14,519 nucleotides of DNA, taken from Chitinophagales bacterium (lineage in GTDB: Bacteria; Bacteroidota; Bacteroidia; Chitinophagales; UBA2359). Position 1 is the stretch's first letter; every line of letters starts with the position of its first letter. The position numbers and the translations under genes were made by a program. The DNA is taken from the NCBI GenBank assembly GCA_020631035.1, contig JAHDIA010000060.1:1-14519 (forward strand), given 5' to 3'. Positions 4,533 through 12,497 of the stretch are shown one piece after another. The notes below the pieces were generated by a model that ran no database searches, was not told the DNA's origin, and saw only the letters and a list, made by a program, of their open reading frames with translations.

Positions 4533-7500
4533 ATGGGAAGAAAATTATTCATATTATTGGTAGTTTTAATTGGAAGTGGTCTACTCGCAAAAGGACAATG
4601 TTCCAGTTCGCCTAATGTACTCATTCCTGAAGACAGTATCGATTATGCAGGTATTTCTGATGTAATCCCCAATACTGGTTCCGATGGGACATTGGGAGCG
4701 GAAACCATACTGGAAGAAGTATGTGTACTCATCACCCACCAAAGAATTCACGATTTAGTCATTTATCTGACATCTCCCTTTGGAACAGAGATAATGATCT
4801 TTGATGGATCTCAAATTACTGATTACGAGGCGGCTGTGGGAGATGATTTGGGCAATACTTATGTTGGCAAAAAAGTGTGCTTTACAATGGATGCTGACAA
4901 AGGTAATGAGGATTTATATGGTTCGGCAATTGGAAATTGGCTGCCACTCAATTCCTTTGATGCTTTTAATGGAGAAAACCCCAATGGAAATTGGACCTTA
5001 ACAGTAGTAGACTTTGGAGGAATGTATCCTCAATGGAATAGCAATCCTTTTGCCGATGGACAACGAACACTTGATTCTTGGAGCATTGGTTTTTCCAATG
5101 GAGATTGTGAAAGTTTGATTGGTTTACCCGATTTTCCTGAAAATGTTCCTGATTCTGTAGGTTTTACAGGCTTGCAAAGTGAATATTGTTTAACAGATGT
5201 CTCTGATTCTCTGTTCGGTTATCCAGAGCCATTTTTTGATACTGCCTCTGTAGTAGTGGTAGGACAAGGGCTTGATTTAGTAGAACTCACCGATACCCAA
5301 TCAACCATTAATATTAACTCTTTTGAGCCTGATGATATTTTAACGGACCCAAGCCACATTACTGTAAGTATTGATATATACCACGAATGGATTGGTGATT
5401 TAGCCTTTTACCTTACTGCTCCTTGTGGAGAAACCATTACGCTTATCAATCGTCCAGGGCATCCACAGTCTCCTGTGGGAGCAGGAGCATATGTTGATGG
5501 ACTCTATTCATTCTCAGATACAGCAAGTATGGCATTTCCTGAAATTTCAAGTATCAATGATACTGTGCCAGAGGGTGTTTATTTACCTGAAGGAGATTTT
5601 GCAGATTTGCTGGGATGTCAACTTCAAGGTGATTGGACCTTGAGTGTATTTGATTTTTATGAAGATAGCTTGGTGAATGAAACCTTGTTTGGTTGGGAAA
5701 TCATCCTACAACAAAATTACAATGAAGAAGTATCCTATTCAGTGTTTTCAGGACCTGGTGTGGTAGACCACGGTGATTCACTGGCTACTGCTACTTTTTA
5801 TCCTGATTCTGCTGGTGTAGGGACACACGAAATAATATATAGTTATCTGCACTTTACAGGTGAAGAATATACAGATACACAATTGGTTGTTGTATACTCA
5901 ATCCCGTTATTGGTAGCACCTGATACATTAGATATGTGCAGTACAGCAGATACAGTTGATTTGCAAAGCGTCAACCCCACTGACCAAAATGGACTTTCAG
6001 GTACATATACCTGGTATTATGACAATTCTTTGTCTATGCCAATTGTGCCACCAATAGTATATGAGTCTGGAACCTACTATGTGCTGTTTGAAGGAGATGG
6101 GGGAGCTTGCTCAGATACCAGTTGGGTAGTGTTCAATTACAAAAAAGATTATGTGGCGAGTGCTACAGGAGGGGGGAGTTATTGTGTAGGAGACAGTATT
6201 GTTTTAGAAGCCAGTGTTGATTCCTTATTACCAACTTCTGTAGTAGATTATCATTGGACAGGTCCCAATGCATATAGCTCAACTGAAAGTATGCCTGTCT
6301 TGATTGCAGAAGAAGACTTAACAGGAACCTATGCTTTGACAGTATATGTAGATGGATGTATACAAGACTCTACATTTGTTGAAGTTGAAGTCTTTACCAA
6401 ACCCACTGTAGAGATTATTGGTGATACCTTGGTTTGTGCATCTAACCCCTATGCTATGTATAGTGTAGACAGTCTTTATTTAGATAGTACCTATGTTAAT
6501 TATCATTGGAATTTTGTTAATGGAGTTGCCTATATGGGGGGAGACAATCTTGAAAACTTCATAGGAATGAAGTGGGGGAATGATGGATACATATGGCTCG
6601 AAGTGGAAGATGAAAATGGTTGTATAGGTACTTCCGATACCATTTATGTAGACTATGTTGCATTGCCTGAACCAGATTTTGGCAACATTACTGTCATTGT
6701 TTGTGAAGGAAATGATACAGTTACCTATCAGTTGGAACAAGCTTACTATGAGCATGAATGGCTAGTAGAGAATGGAGATACAATAGCAGGTGGAGGTCCC
6801 AACGACGATTTTATCACCATTGCTTGGGATAATCCTGATTCTTCAGCCTCTTTTACACTCATTGCTTTTAATGATTTAGGATGTTCTGACACAACTCAAA
6901 CAACTGCTTATATATATACCAATCCAGAACCAGTATTGGAGGCTTTTGAAGATACTGTCTGCTTTGAATCTGTTGTAACCTATAGTTTAACAGAAGAATA
7001 TCAGAGCTATCAATGGGACATCAAAGGCGGAACAGTATTGAGCGGAGGAGAATTATTTGATGATTCTATAACTGTTTATTGGGATACACTTGGATTGGGA
7101 CAAATTGAGGTGTTTTTGCAAACCAATAGTGGATTGTGTAATCGGAGCCTTACCCAAGAAATATGGGTACAAGAAGGGCCTAGTATCGAATTTGAAATAG
7201 CGACTGATACCACTTGCTTCAATACAAGCAATGTGTTTTACCAAGTGAACGGGGTATTTGAGAACTACGATTGGGAAGTCATTGGTGGAACAATTACTGA
7301 GGGAGGAGACGGAACAGATTCTATTTATGTACATTGGAATGATATTGCTGACTCAACAGCTCAAGTACTTTTGACAGTCATTGATGCTTTTGCTTGTGAA
7401 ACCACAGATTCTTTGCCTGTATATATATATACAGACAATAATCCTAGTTTTAGTACAAGTGAAACCATTGTTTGTCAATATGACACCATATTATATGAGT

Positions 7501-10469
7501 TAAACAATCTTTTTGATACATACAATTGGGAAGTTACTGGAGGAATCGTCTTGGAAGATGCTGATAGTCTAGATGAAGTGATACAAATTGTTTGGACAGA
7601 TACCATTGGAACCAATATCAATGTGTTTATGCAAGATGAGAATGCTTGTCAGGATTCAATTCAGTTAGCAGTACAAGTCAATGCACTACCCAATATAGAG
7701 TTTGACAATCCTATTTTAAATATCTGCCCTATGCTTACTGCTACAGCATATGAACTAAACGAAGTTTTTGCAGAACATTATTTTGATGTGTCAGGAGGAA
7801 CAATTGTCTCTCCACAAAACTCTGCTTCTAATGTAGTTGAAATTATTTGGAACAATGTTGATTCAGGCTATGTATATGTGGAAGTTGTAACAGCCGATGC
7901 ATGTACGGCTTTAGATACATTGATTGTTGACATTCAAGAATCAACTCCTATTGCTTTTATTGATTCAACATCAGTGGTTTGTTCTGAAGCAGAAAATGTC
8001 TTGTATACTTTACCTGATCTATCAGGCACTTATACTTGGACAGTCGAAAATGCACAAGCAAGCACCGATACACTCAATGGCAATGGTGTTTTGGTAGATT
8101 GGAACGATGCCAATGGTGTAGATACCTATATATATGCTGTCTTGACAGATAATTTGGGTTGTTTGCAATTCTCAGATACCATTGATGTAACCATCAACCC
8201 TTTGCCCAATCCTGACTTTATGATTTATGCTGATACTGTTTGTGCAGGTGAGCAGGATGTATTGTATCAGTTAGATACAAGCATCATCTATGTTTCTTAT
8301 GATTGGATTATTGATGGTGGACAGCCACAGTCGGGTGGAGGTAAAACAGATGATTATGTGATTGTGAATTGGGGAGGAATGGACGAAGGACAAGTAGAAG
8401 TTACTGTAGAGGACGAAAATGGATGTACACAAATAGAAATTTACGAGGTAGCTATATTGGATACTCTTTCTCCTAAATTGGTTGAACCCGAAGTGAGTTT
8501 GTGTGCAGAGGAAATTGTATTGTACACCTTGACAGAGGAATACGACAACTATGTTTGGAATATCATAGGAGGCGACACACTAGATGTAACAGGACAAAGT
8601 GTTTTGATTGATTGGGGAGCTGACAAAAGTGGTACCATTCAACTGACTGTCACCAATGACAATGGATGTGAATCGGTATTGATTAAAGATGTCACGCTTA
8701 ACTCTTTGCCAGTTTCTATGTTTGCAAGTGCTCCAACAGAGGTTTGTACTTTGAATGATACAGTGCTATATCAATTAAAAGATACTTTTGTATTCCATCA
8801 ATGGGAGCTTATTAATGGAACAGCTGTAGATGGAGGAGATACATTGGACAACTTTGTAGCAGTCAATTGGTCTTTGACTGATACAGTAGGTGCTGTTGTA
8901 TTGTTTGTTGAAGATGTCAATGGATGTAGTGTTACAGATACCATAGAAGTCAGTATTAATCCTTTACCAACTTTGAGTTTTGAGGATGTGCCTACTTATT
9001 TCTGTGAAGGTGTTCCACAAACAACATATCAGTTAGAACAAGGATATACCACAATGCAATGGATAGTCGAAGGGGGAATGCCTGCACTTGGTGGAGGGGT
9101 AACCGACGATTACATTACTGTTAGTTGGGATACAACTGCATCAGAATATAGTCTACAAGTCATTGCTACCAATGAAGCAGGCTGTGTAGATTCCATAGAG
9201 GTCAACATTCAAAATGTTTTACCAATACAAGTCAATTTAATTGACTCTTTGCTTATTTGTCCTGGCGAAAGCGTACAGTTGTTGGCATCAGGAGCATCTT
9301 ATTATGAATGGGACAATGCTGGTACTTTGGACAATCCCACTTTGGCTAGCCCTACAGCAACACCTCTAGAGAGTACATTGTATACCCTCATCGCCAGCGA
9401 TGGCATTGCCTGCTCTGATACAGCCAGTGTATATGTAGAGGTCTTGCCAAAACTAAGTATAGAAGTAGAACAAAATCTTAGCTTATGTCAAGGAGAAGAA
9501 ATTGCGTTATCAGGAATACAAGCAAACAATTATACAAGTATATATTGGGCTGTAAACTCTGAGGAGGGAAGCATTGATGATCAATTTTCATTGAACCCTC
9601 TATTTACGCCTAGCGAAGATTTTGTGGGTACAGCTTATCTCGAAGTAGTAGCCGAAAACAGTTGTGGCATTGTAAGAGATAGTGTTGAAGTGGTTGTAGA
9701 GTCAACAGGTTTGGCAATAGAATTGGCACAATCGGTATACGAAATCTGTGAAGGCGAAGCCATTATGTTGGATGCAAGCAGCAATATGAATTCGGCACAA
9801 ATTCAATGGTTTGGGGGAAGTAATTTGTTTGATAACCCCAATAATTTACAAACATTGTATGAAAGCAAAGAAGGCGAAACAGGTTGGTTTCAGTTAGAAT
9901 TGGAGGCAAACACCTCTTGCGAAAACACAACACAGATAGTCGATGTATATGTCAAACCCACTATTTATTTAAATGCTGGTTTGGATCAGTTTATAGACTA
10001 TGGAGAAGATGCAATGCTAGAAGTAATTGGTGATCCAGATGAACAATATCAATGGTCTCCACCTTATGGCTTGAGTTGCGACGATTGTCCCAACCCAATA
10101 GCTCACCCTTCTGAAACCATCACTTATACAGTGAGCAGTTTGAGCAAATGTATAGAGCCAACAGAGGTGACAGTCAATGTGAGAAATGAAAAAGGAGCCA
10201 TTTTACCCAATGCTTTTTCACCTAATGGAGATGGTATGAACGATTTATTTACGCCTTTGGGGCGTGAATTTGAGCTTATTCAGTTCGTTGTATTCAACAG
10301 ATATGGCCAAAAAGTGTTTGTAACCGACAATTTAGGTGATGGATGGGACGGGAATTTTAATGGAGTGCCCCAACCTTCGGGAGTTTATACGTATATTTGC
10401 GAATATTTGGTGCCCTCTGAAAATGGGCGGGAAAAATTGACGAAGGGTAATGTAACCCTAATCCGATAA
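4533..10469 (+). CDS. Giant secreted multidomain surface protein with two P-domains, PKD-like repeats and a T9SS type B (CHU_C) signal
   Basis: The protein has 1978 residues from ATG 4533. A TTG 15 bases upstream would only lengthen the signal peptide, so the ATG, which gives MGRKLFILLVVLIGSGLLAKGQ, is preferred. Two proprotein-convertase P-domains follow at about 40-190 and 255-393, marked by IHDLVIYLTSP...NPNGNWTLTVVDF...DSWSIGF and WIGDLAFYLTAP...LQGDWTLSVFDF...GWEIIL. No subtilisin-type catalytic triad motifs are visible. Ig-like modules lie at about 395-622, eleven PKD-like repeats at 624-1563, and four more Ig-like modules at about 1564-1885. The C terminus (about 1886-1978) has the gliding-motility-associated signature LPNAFSPNGDGMNDLF, GWDGNFNGVPQPSGVYTY and a final Leu-Ile-Arg, which is the T9SS type B sorting domain. 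The product is expected to be exported by SecYEG then T9SS to the surface or medium. An adhesin or extended stalk role is inferred. No PorP/SprF-type partner gene is adjacent. Confidence 0.9.
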   Translation: MGRKLFILLVVLIGSGLLAKGQCSSSPNVLIPEDSIDYAGISDVIPNTGSDGTLGAETILEEVCVLITHQRIHDLVIYLTSPFGTEIMIFDGSQITDYEAAVGDDLGNTYVGKKVCFTMDADKGNEDLYGSAIGNWLPLNSFDAFNGENPNGNWTLTVVDFGGMYPQWNSNPFADGQRTLDSWSIGFSNGDCESLIGLPDFPENVPDSVGFTGLQSEYCLTDVSDSLFGYPEPFFDTASVVVVGQGLDLVELTDTQSTININSFEPDDILTDPSHITVSIDIYHEWIGDLAFYLTAPCGETITLINRPGHPQSPVGAGAYVDGLYSFSDTASMAFPEISSINDTVPEGVYLPEGDFADLLGCQLQGDWTLSVFDFYEDSLVNETLFGWEIILQQNYNEEVSYSVFSGPGVVDHGDSLATATFYPDSAGVGTHEIIYSYLHFTGEEYTDTQLVVVYSIPLLVAPDTLDMCSTADTVDLQSVNPTDQNGLSGTYTWYYDNSLSMPIVPPIVYESGTYYVLFEGDGGACSDTSWVVFNYKKDYVASATGGGSYCVGDSIVLEASVDSLLPTSVVDYHWTGPNAYSSTESMPVLIAEEDLTGTYALTVYVDGCIQDSTFVEVEVFTKPTVEIIGDTLVCASNPYAMYSVDSLYLDSTYVNYHWNFVNGVAYMGGDNLENFIGMKWGNDGYIWLEVEDENGCIGTSDTIYVDYVALPEPDFGNITVIVCEGNDTVTYQLEQAYYEHEWLVENGDTIAGGGPNDDFITIAWDNPDSSASFTLIAFNDLGCSDTTQTTAYIYTNPEPVLEAFEDTVCFESVVTYSLTEEYQSYQWDIKGGTVLSGGELFDDSITVYWDTLGLGQIEVFLQTNSGLCNRSLTQEIWVQEGPSIEFEIATDTTCFNTSNVFYQVNGVFENYDWEVIGGTITEGGDGTDSIYVHWNDIADSTAQVLLTVIDAFACETTDSLPVYIYTDNNPSFSTSETIVCQYDTILYELNNLFDTYNWEVTGGIVLEDADSLDEVIQIVWTDTIGTNINVFMQDENACQDSIQLAVQVNALPNIEFDNPILNICPMLTATAYELNEVFAEHYFDVSGGTIVSPQNSASNVVEIIWNNVDSGYVYVEVVTADACTALDTLIVDIQESTPIAFIDSTSVVCSEAENVLYTLPDLSGTYTWTVENAQASTDTLNGNGVLVDWNDANGVDTYIYAVLTDNLGCLQFSDTIDVTINPLPNPDFMIYADTVCAGEQDVLYQLDTSIIYVSYDWIIDGGQPQSGGGKTDDYVIVNWGGMDEGQVEVTVEDENGCTQIEIYEVAILDTLSPKLVEPEVSLCAEEIVLYTLTEEYDNYVWNIIGGDTLDVTGQSVLIDWGADKSGTIQLTVTNDNGCESVLIKDVTLNSLPVSMFASAPTEVCTLNDTVLYQLKDTFVFHQWELINGTAVDGGDTLDNFVAVNWSLTDTVGAVVLFVEDVNGCSVTDTIEVSINPLPTLSFEDVPTYFCEGVPQTTYQLEQGYTTMQWIVEGGMPALGGGVTDDYITVSWDTTASEYSLQVIATNEAGCVDSIEVNIQNVLPIQVNLIDSLLICPGESVQLLASGASYYEWDNAGTLDNPTLASPTATPLESTLYTLIASDGIACSDTASVYVEVLPKLSIEVEQNLSLCQGEEIALSGIQANNYTSIYWAVNSEEGSIDDQFSLNPLFTPSEDFVGTAYLEVVAENSCGIVRDSVEVVVESTGLAIELAQSVYEICEGEAIMLDASSNMNSAQIQWFGGSNLFDNPNNLQTLYESKEGETGWFQLELEANTSCENTTQIVDVYVKPTIYLNAGLDQFIDYGEDAMLEVIGDPDEQYQWSPPYGLSCDDCPNPIAHPSETITYTVSSLSKCIEPTEVTVNVRNEKGAILPNAFSPNGDGMNDLFTPLGREFELIQFVVFNRYGQKVFVTDNLGDGWDGNFNGVPQPSGVYTYICEYLVPSENGREKLTKGNVTLIR
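6402..9221 (+). repeat. Eleven diverged PKD-like repeats of about 85 codons inside the giant gene
   Basis: Starting at residue 624, units average 85 residues (940 residues in all) and mostly begin with P-x-x-x-F-like segments. Each follows the plan C-x(6-8)-Y-x-L...Y-x-x-Y-x-W-x-(V/I)-x-G-G...D-x-(V/I)-x-(V/I)-x-W...V-x-(D/N)-x-x-G-C. Each unit has exactly two cysteines, 55-62 residues apart. The second tryptophan is present in 11 of 11 units; the first is present in 10 of 11, and the sixth unit has Phe. Units are clearly diverged at DNA level, with no long identical stretches, so this is an old expansion and not a recent duplication. Confidence 0.85.
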
Positions 10470-10841
10470 AACTGAGGTGTAAAACCCAACAAAGAAAGAA
10501 AATACTTACATAGCGTTTTTTATTGGTGATTAGTGAAATTATAATGAATGTACACCAATTTAAAAAGCTAGGCGTATGGGGAAGGATAAAACCTGATGTG
10601 CTGACAAAGTATACAGAGTTAACCAGACAAAGTTCAGTATAATGTCCTGAGCGTTGCCCCATAAAAATTGCCAAAGAACAAAGATAAATAGTACTACTGC
10701 CTCCAACTTATTGTGATTTATAACATTTTCTTCCCTTACCAAATTGGTTTGCTCAGTAGGGCAAATCCTTACTAATTATGGAGAAACTGAACAGCAACCA
10801 AGGACTATTTTTTAATCAAAAAAATGTGGAGTACGAATTAG
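10470..10841. other. Intergenic stretch without a supported gene
   Basis: The 372 bases between two plus-strand genes hold only short frames with no recognisable motifs: plus-strand frames of 32 codons (from 10544) and 26 codons (from 10778), and two overlapping hydrophobic minus-strand frames. I see no strong hairpin with a U-tract after the giant gene and no clear promoter for the nuclease gene, although one must be present unless the two are co-transcribed. Confidence 0.5.
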
Positions 10842-12305
10842 ATGTATGCAATTGTTGATATTGAATCTACAGGCGGTGGATTTAAAGGCGAAAAAATAAT
10901 TGATGTGGCAATCTTTGTCTTTGATGGTGCAAAGATTGTCAATTCTTATACTTCTTTGGTCAATCCAGGAATACGCATCCCTTCTTTTATTTCAAAACTG
11001 ACGGGCATTAAAGATAAAATGGTCAAAAATGCTCCTTACTTTGGCGATATAGCAGAAAATATACTGGAAATAACAAAGGACTGTACCTTTGTCGCCCACA
11101 ATGTGCAATACGATTATGGCATATTAAAAAATGAATTTAGAAGATTAGGACATCCTTTTAATCGAAACAAAGTCTGTACTGTTGAACTAGCAAGAGCCAT
11201 TCTGCCTGAAAAAGCTTCGTATAGTTTGGGTAATTTATGTAAGGAACTTGGTATTGAAATTACCGACAGACATCGAGCCAAGGGAGATGCCAGAGCAACA
11301 GTTGAGTTGTTGAAATACTTGATGAATGTTGACCAAGAAAATATGGTTTACACCTATGTTCACAACCCTTATGTGCTCAATGAATTTGCTCCCAATTTGG
11401 AACAAAATGATATTGTTAGCCTACCCGAAGAAACAGGTGTTTACTATTTGTACAACGAAAAAGACGAAGTCATTTATTTAGGTAAAAGCAATTTTATCAA
11501 AGATAGAGTATTGCAACAATTGGGCAATATTCCGATCAATAAGGACAAACGTAGAATGTATGAGTCGGTACACAACATCGCTTATGAATTGACAGGAAGC
11601 GAACTTTTGGCTTGTTTATTAGAGTCTTACCAACTCAAAAATCTTAGTCCCAAGTTCAACAAAAGACAGCGACCCAAATCCAAGCCTTATGGAGTCATTA
11701 AATATGTTGATCAGAACGGCTATTACAATTTGAAAGTCAAAAAGCTCAGCAGTGAAGACGAATCTGTTGCCATTTTTTCGAGTACCCGTCAGGCAAAAAT
11801 GATGGTAGACAATTGCATAGCAGCCTTTCGTTTGTGTCCCAAATTATGCGGGCGAGATGCAACCAAAAGTTCATGCATCAACTATCGTGATGGTAAGTGC
11901 GATGGTGCTTGTGTTGGAAAAGAAAAAGCTTCCTACTACAATGCTCGTTTGGAAGAAGCACTCAGTGGGCCCCAATATGATAATCCCAATTTTTTGGTCA
12001 TAAGTGAGGGGCGGAACTACAGTGAGTCAAGTGTAGTAGGTATCTACAATGGTCGATTTTATGGTTATGGATTTTTTGAAAAGGAAAAATTGAAAAACGG
12101 GGCACTCAATACATTAAAAGAAAACCTACAAGAATTGCCGCCCGATCCCGATGCAGACCGCATCATTCGATCCTATCTCAACCGCAACAAATTGGATAGA
12201 TTGGTCGTGCTGAATCAGGAAAGACCTCGCAATAAAAATGGTATTTATACATACCAAGTAAATAAAAATGCAGGCAGGAGAGCCAAGCAATCTAAACGAA
12301 AATAA
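10842..12305 (+). CDS. DEDDh 3'-5' exonuclease fused to a UvrC-like GIY-YIG endonuclease
   Basis: The protein has 487 residues. The N-terminal DnaQ-like exonuclease domain (about 1-165) has all DEDDh residues: D6 and E8 (VDIEST), D91 (NVQYDYGILKNEF), H144 and D149 (HRAKGDA). A UvrC N-terminal type GIY-YIG domain follows at about 193-275, with GVY (199-201) and YLG (212-214) for GIY and YIG, R222, and E254 in TGSELLACLLES. A cysteine cluster at C332, C336, C345, C353 and C357 has the C-x7-C-x3-C spacing of the UvrC iron-sulfur region. Proteins with this fusion occur in Bacteroidota and Actinobacteria and are thought to act in DNA repair; the substrate is not settled. There is no UvrB-binding UVR motif or C-terminal RNase H-like domain of UvrC, so it is not UvrC itself. 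The last residues (GRRAKQSKRK) are basic. It stands alone on the plus strand and faces the metalloprotease gene. Confidence 0.9.
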   Translation: MYAIVDIESTGGGFKGEKIIDVAIFVFDGAKIVNSYTSLVNPGIRIPSFISKLTGIKDKMVKNAPYFGDIAENILEITKDCTFVAHNVQYDYGILKNEFRRLGHPFNRNKVCTVELARAILPEKASYSLGNLCKELGIEITDRHRAKGDARATVELLKYLMNVDQENMVYTYVHNPYVLNEFAPNLEQNDIVSLPEETGVYYLYNEKDEVIYLGKSNFIKDRVLQQLGNIPINKDKRRMYESVHNIAYELTGSELLACLLESYQLKNLSPKFNKRQRPKSKPYGVIKYVDQNGYYNLKVKKLSSEDESVAIFSSTRQAKMMVDNCIAAFRLCPKLCGRDATKSSCINYRDGKCDGACVGKEKASYYNARLEEALSGPQYDNPNFLVISEGRNYSESSVVGIYNGRFYGYGFFEKEKLKNGALNTLKENLQELPPDPDADRIIRSYLNRNKLDRLVVLNQERPRNKNGIYTYQVNKNAGRRAKQSKRK

Positions 12306-12321
12306 ATTTATTTTGAATAAA

Positions 12322-12486
12322 TAGGACGGAATGTTGGGACCTTCGGACGAAGGGGACTCCCTGCTATCCGCTGCAAGTCCCGTTGGTTGGAAAATCTAAC
12401 AGGTTTCAAAAACCCGTTAGATTTTAACCAACCAACGGGAGCTTTCCGCTACTATCAGGCGTAAGACCCGCAGTTCTGTCCTTCGT
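12322..12486 (+). repeat. Structured intergenic repeat, copy 2
   Basis: This is the second member of the repeat seen at 2310-2454, in the same orientation. Shared blocks are ACGGAATGTT near 12325, GCTATCCGCT (12363-12372), GTCCCG...CGGGA stem bases, CCGCTACTATCAGGCGTAA (12446-12464) and CCTTCGT (12480-12486). The first hairpin here is CCTTC-GGAC-GAAGG (12340-12353) and the second is the long stem at 12378-12440. The stems differ in sequence from copy 1 but occupy the same places. It fills the 192-base gap between two convergent genes. Confidence 0.7.
12378..12440. terminator. Long hairpin between convergent genes, likely bidirectional terminator
   Basis: The 23-base arm 12378-12400 (TCCCGTTGGTTGG then AAAATCTAAC) pairs with 12416-12440 with only a two-base AA bulge. 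Inside, GGTTT (12402-12406) can pair with AAACC (12410-12414). It is the most stable hairpin visible in the window and lies between the stops of the nuclease (12305) and the protease (12498). No long U-tract flanks it, so termination is inferred from position and stability. It is part of repeat copy 2. Confidence 0.55.
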
Positions 12487-12497
12487 TGCTTTGGTTC

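Noticed and set aside
4453..4563. 36-codon plus frame starting MKKKAENKTK that overlaps the giant gene start
   Set aside because: Considered as a leader peptide, but its start is the ATG between two homopolymer runs, it overlaps the next gene by 31 bases, and its composition looks random. No leader-peptide codon run is seen.
7423..7434. TA-rich run in the giant gene as a simple-sequence slippage tract
   Set aside because: It simply encodes the recurring Val/Tyr-Ile-Tyr beta strand and is short.
10544..10642. 32-codon plus frame (MNVHQFKKLGVWGRIKPD...) as a possible pseudogene remnant
   Set aside because: Slightly protein-like, but the frame does not continue after the stop in any frame and no family is recognised.
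10357..10742. Two overlapping hydrophobic minus-strand frames after the giant gene
   Set aside because: They overlap each other, one runs into the real gene antisense, and neither shows a recognisable family pattern.
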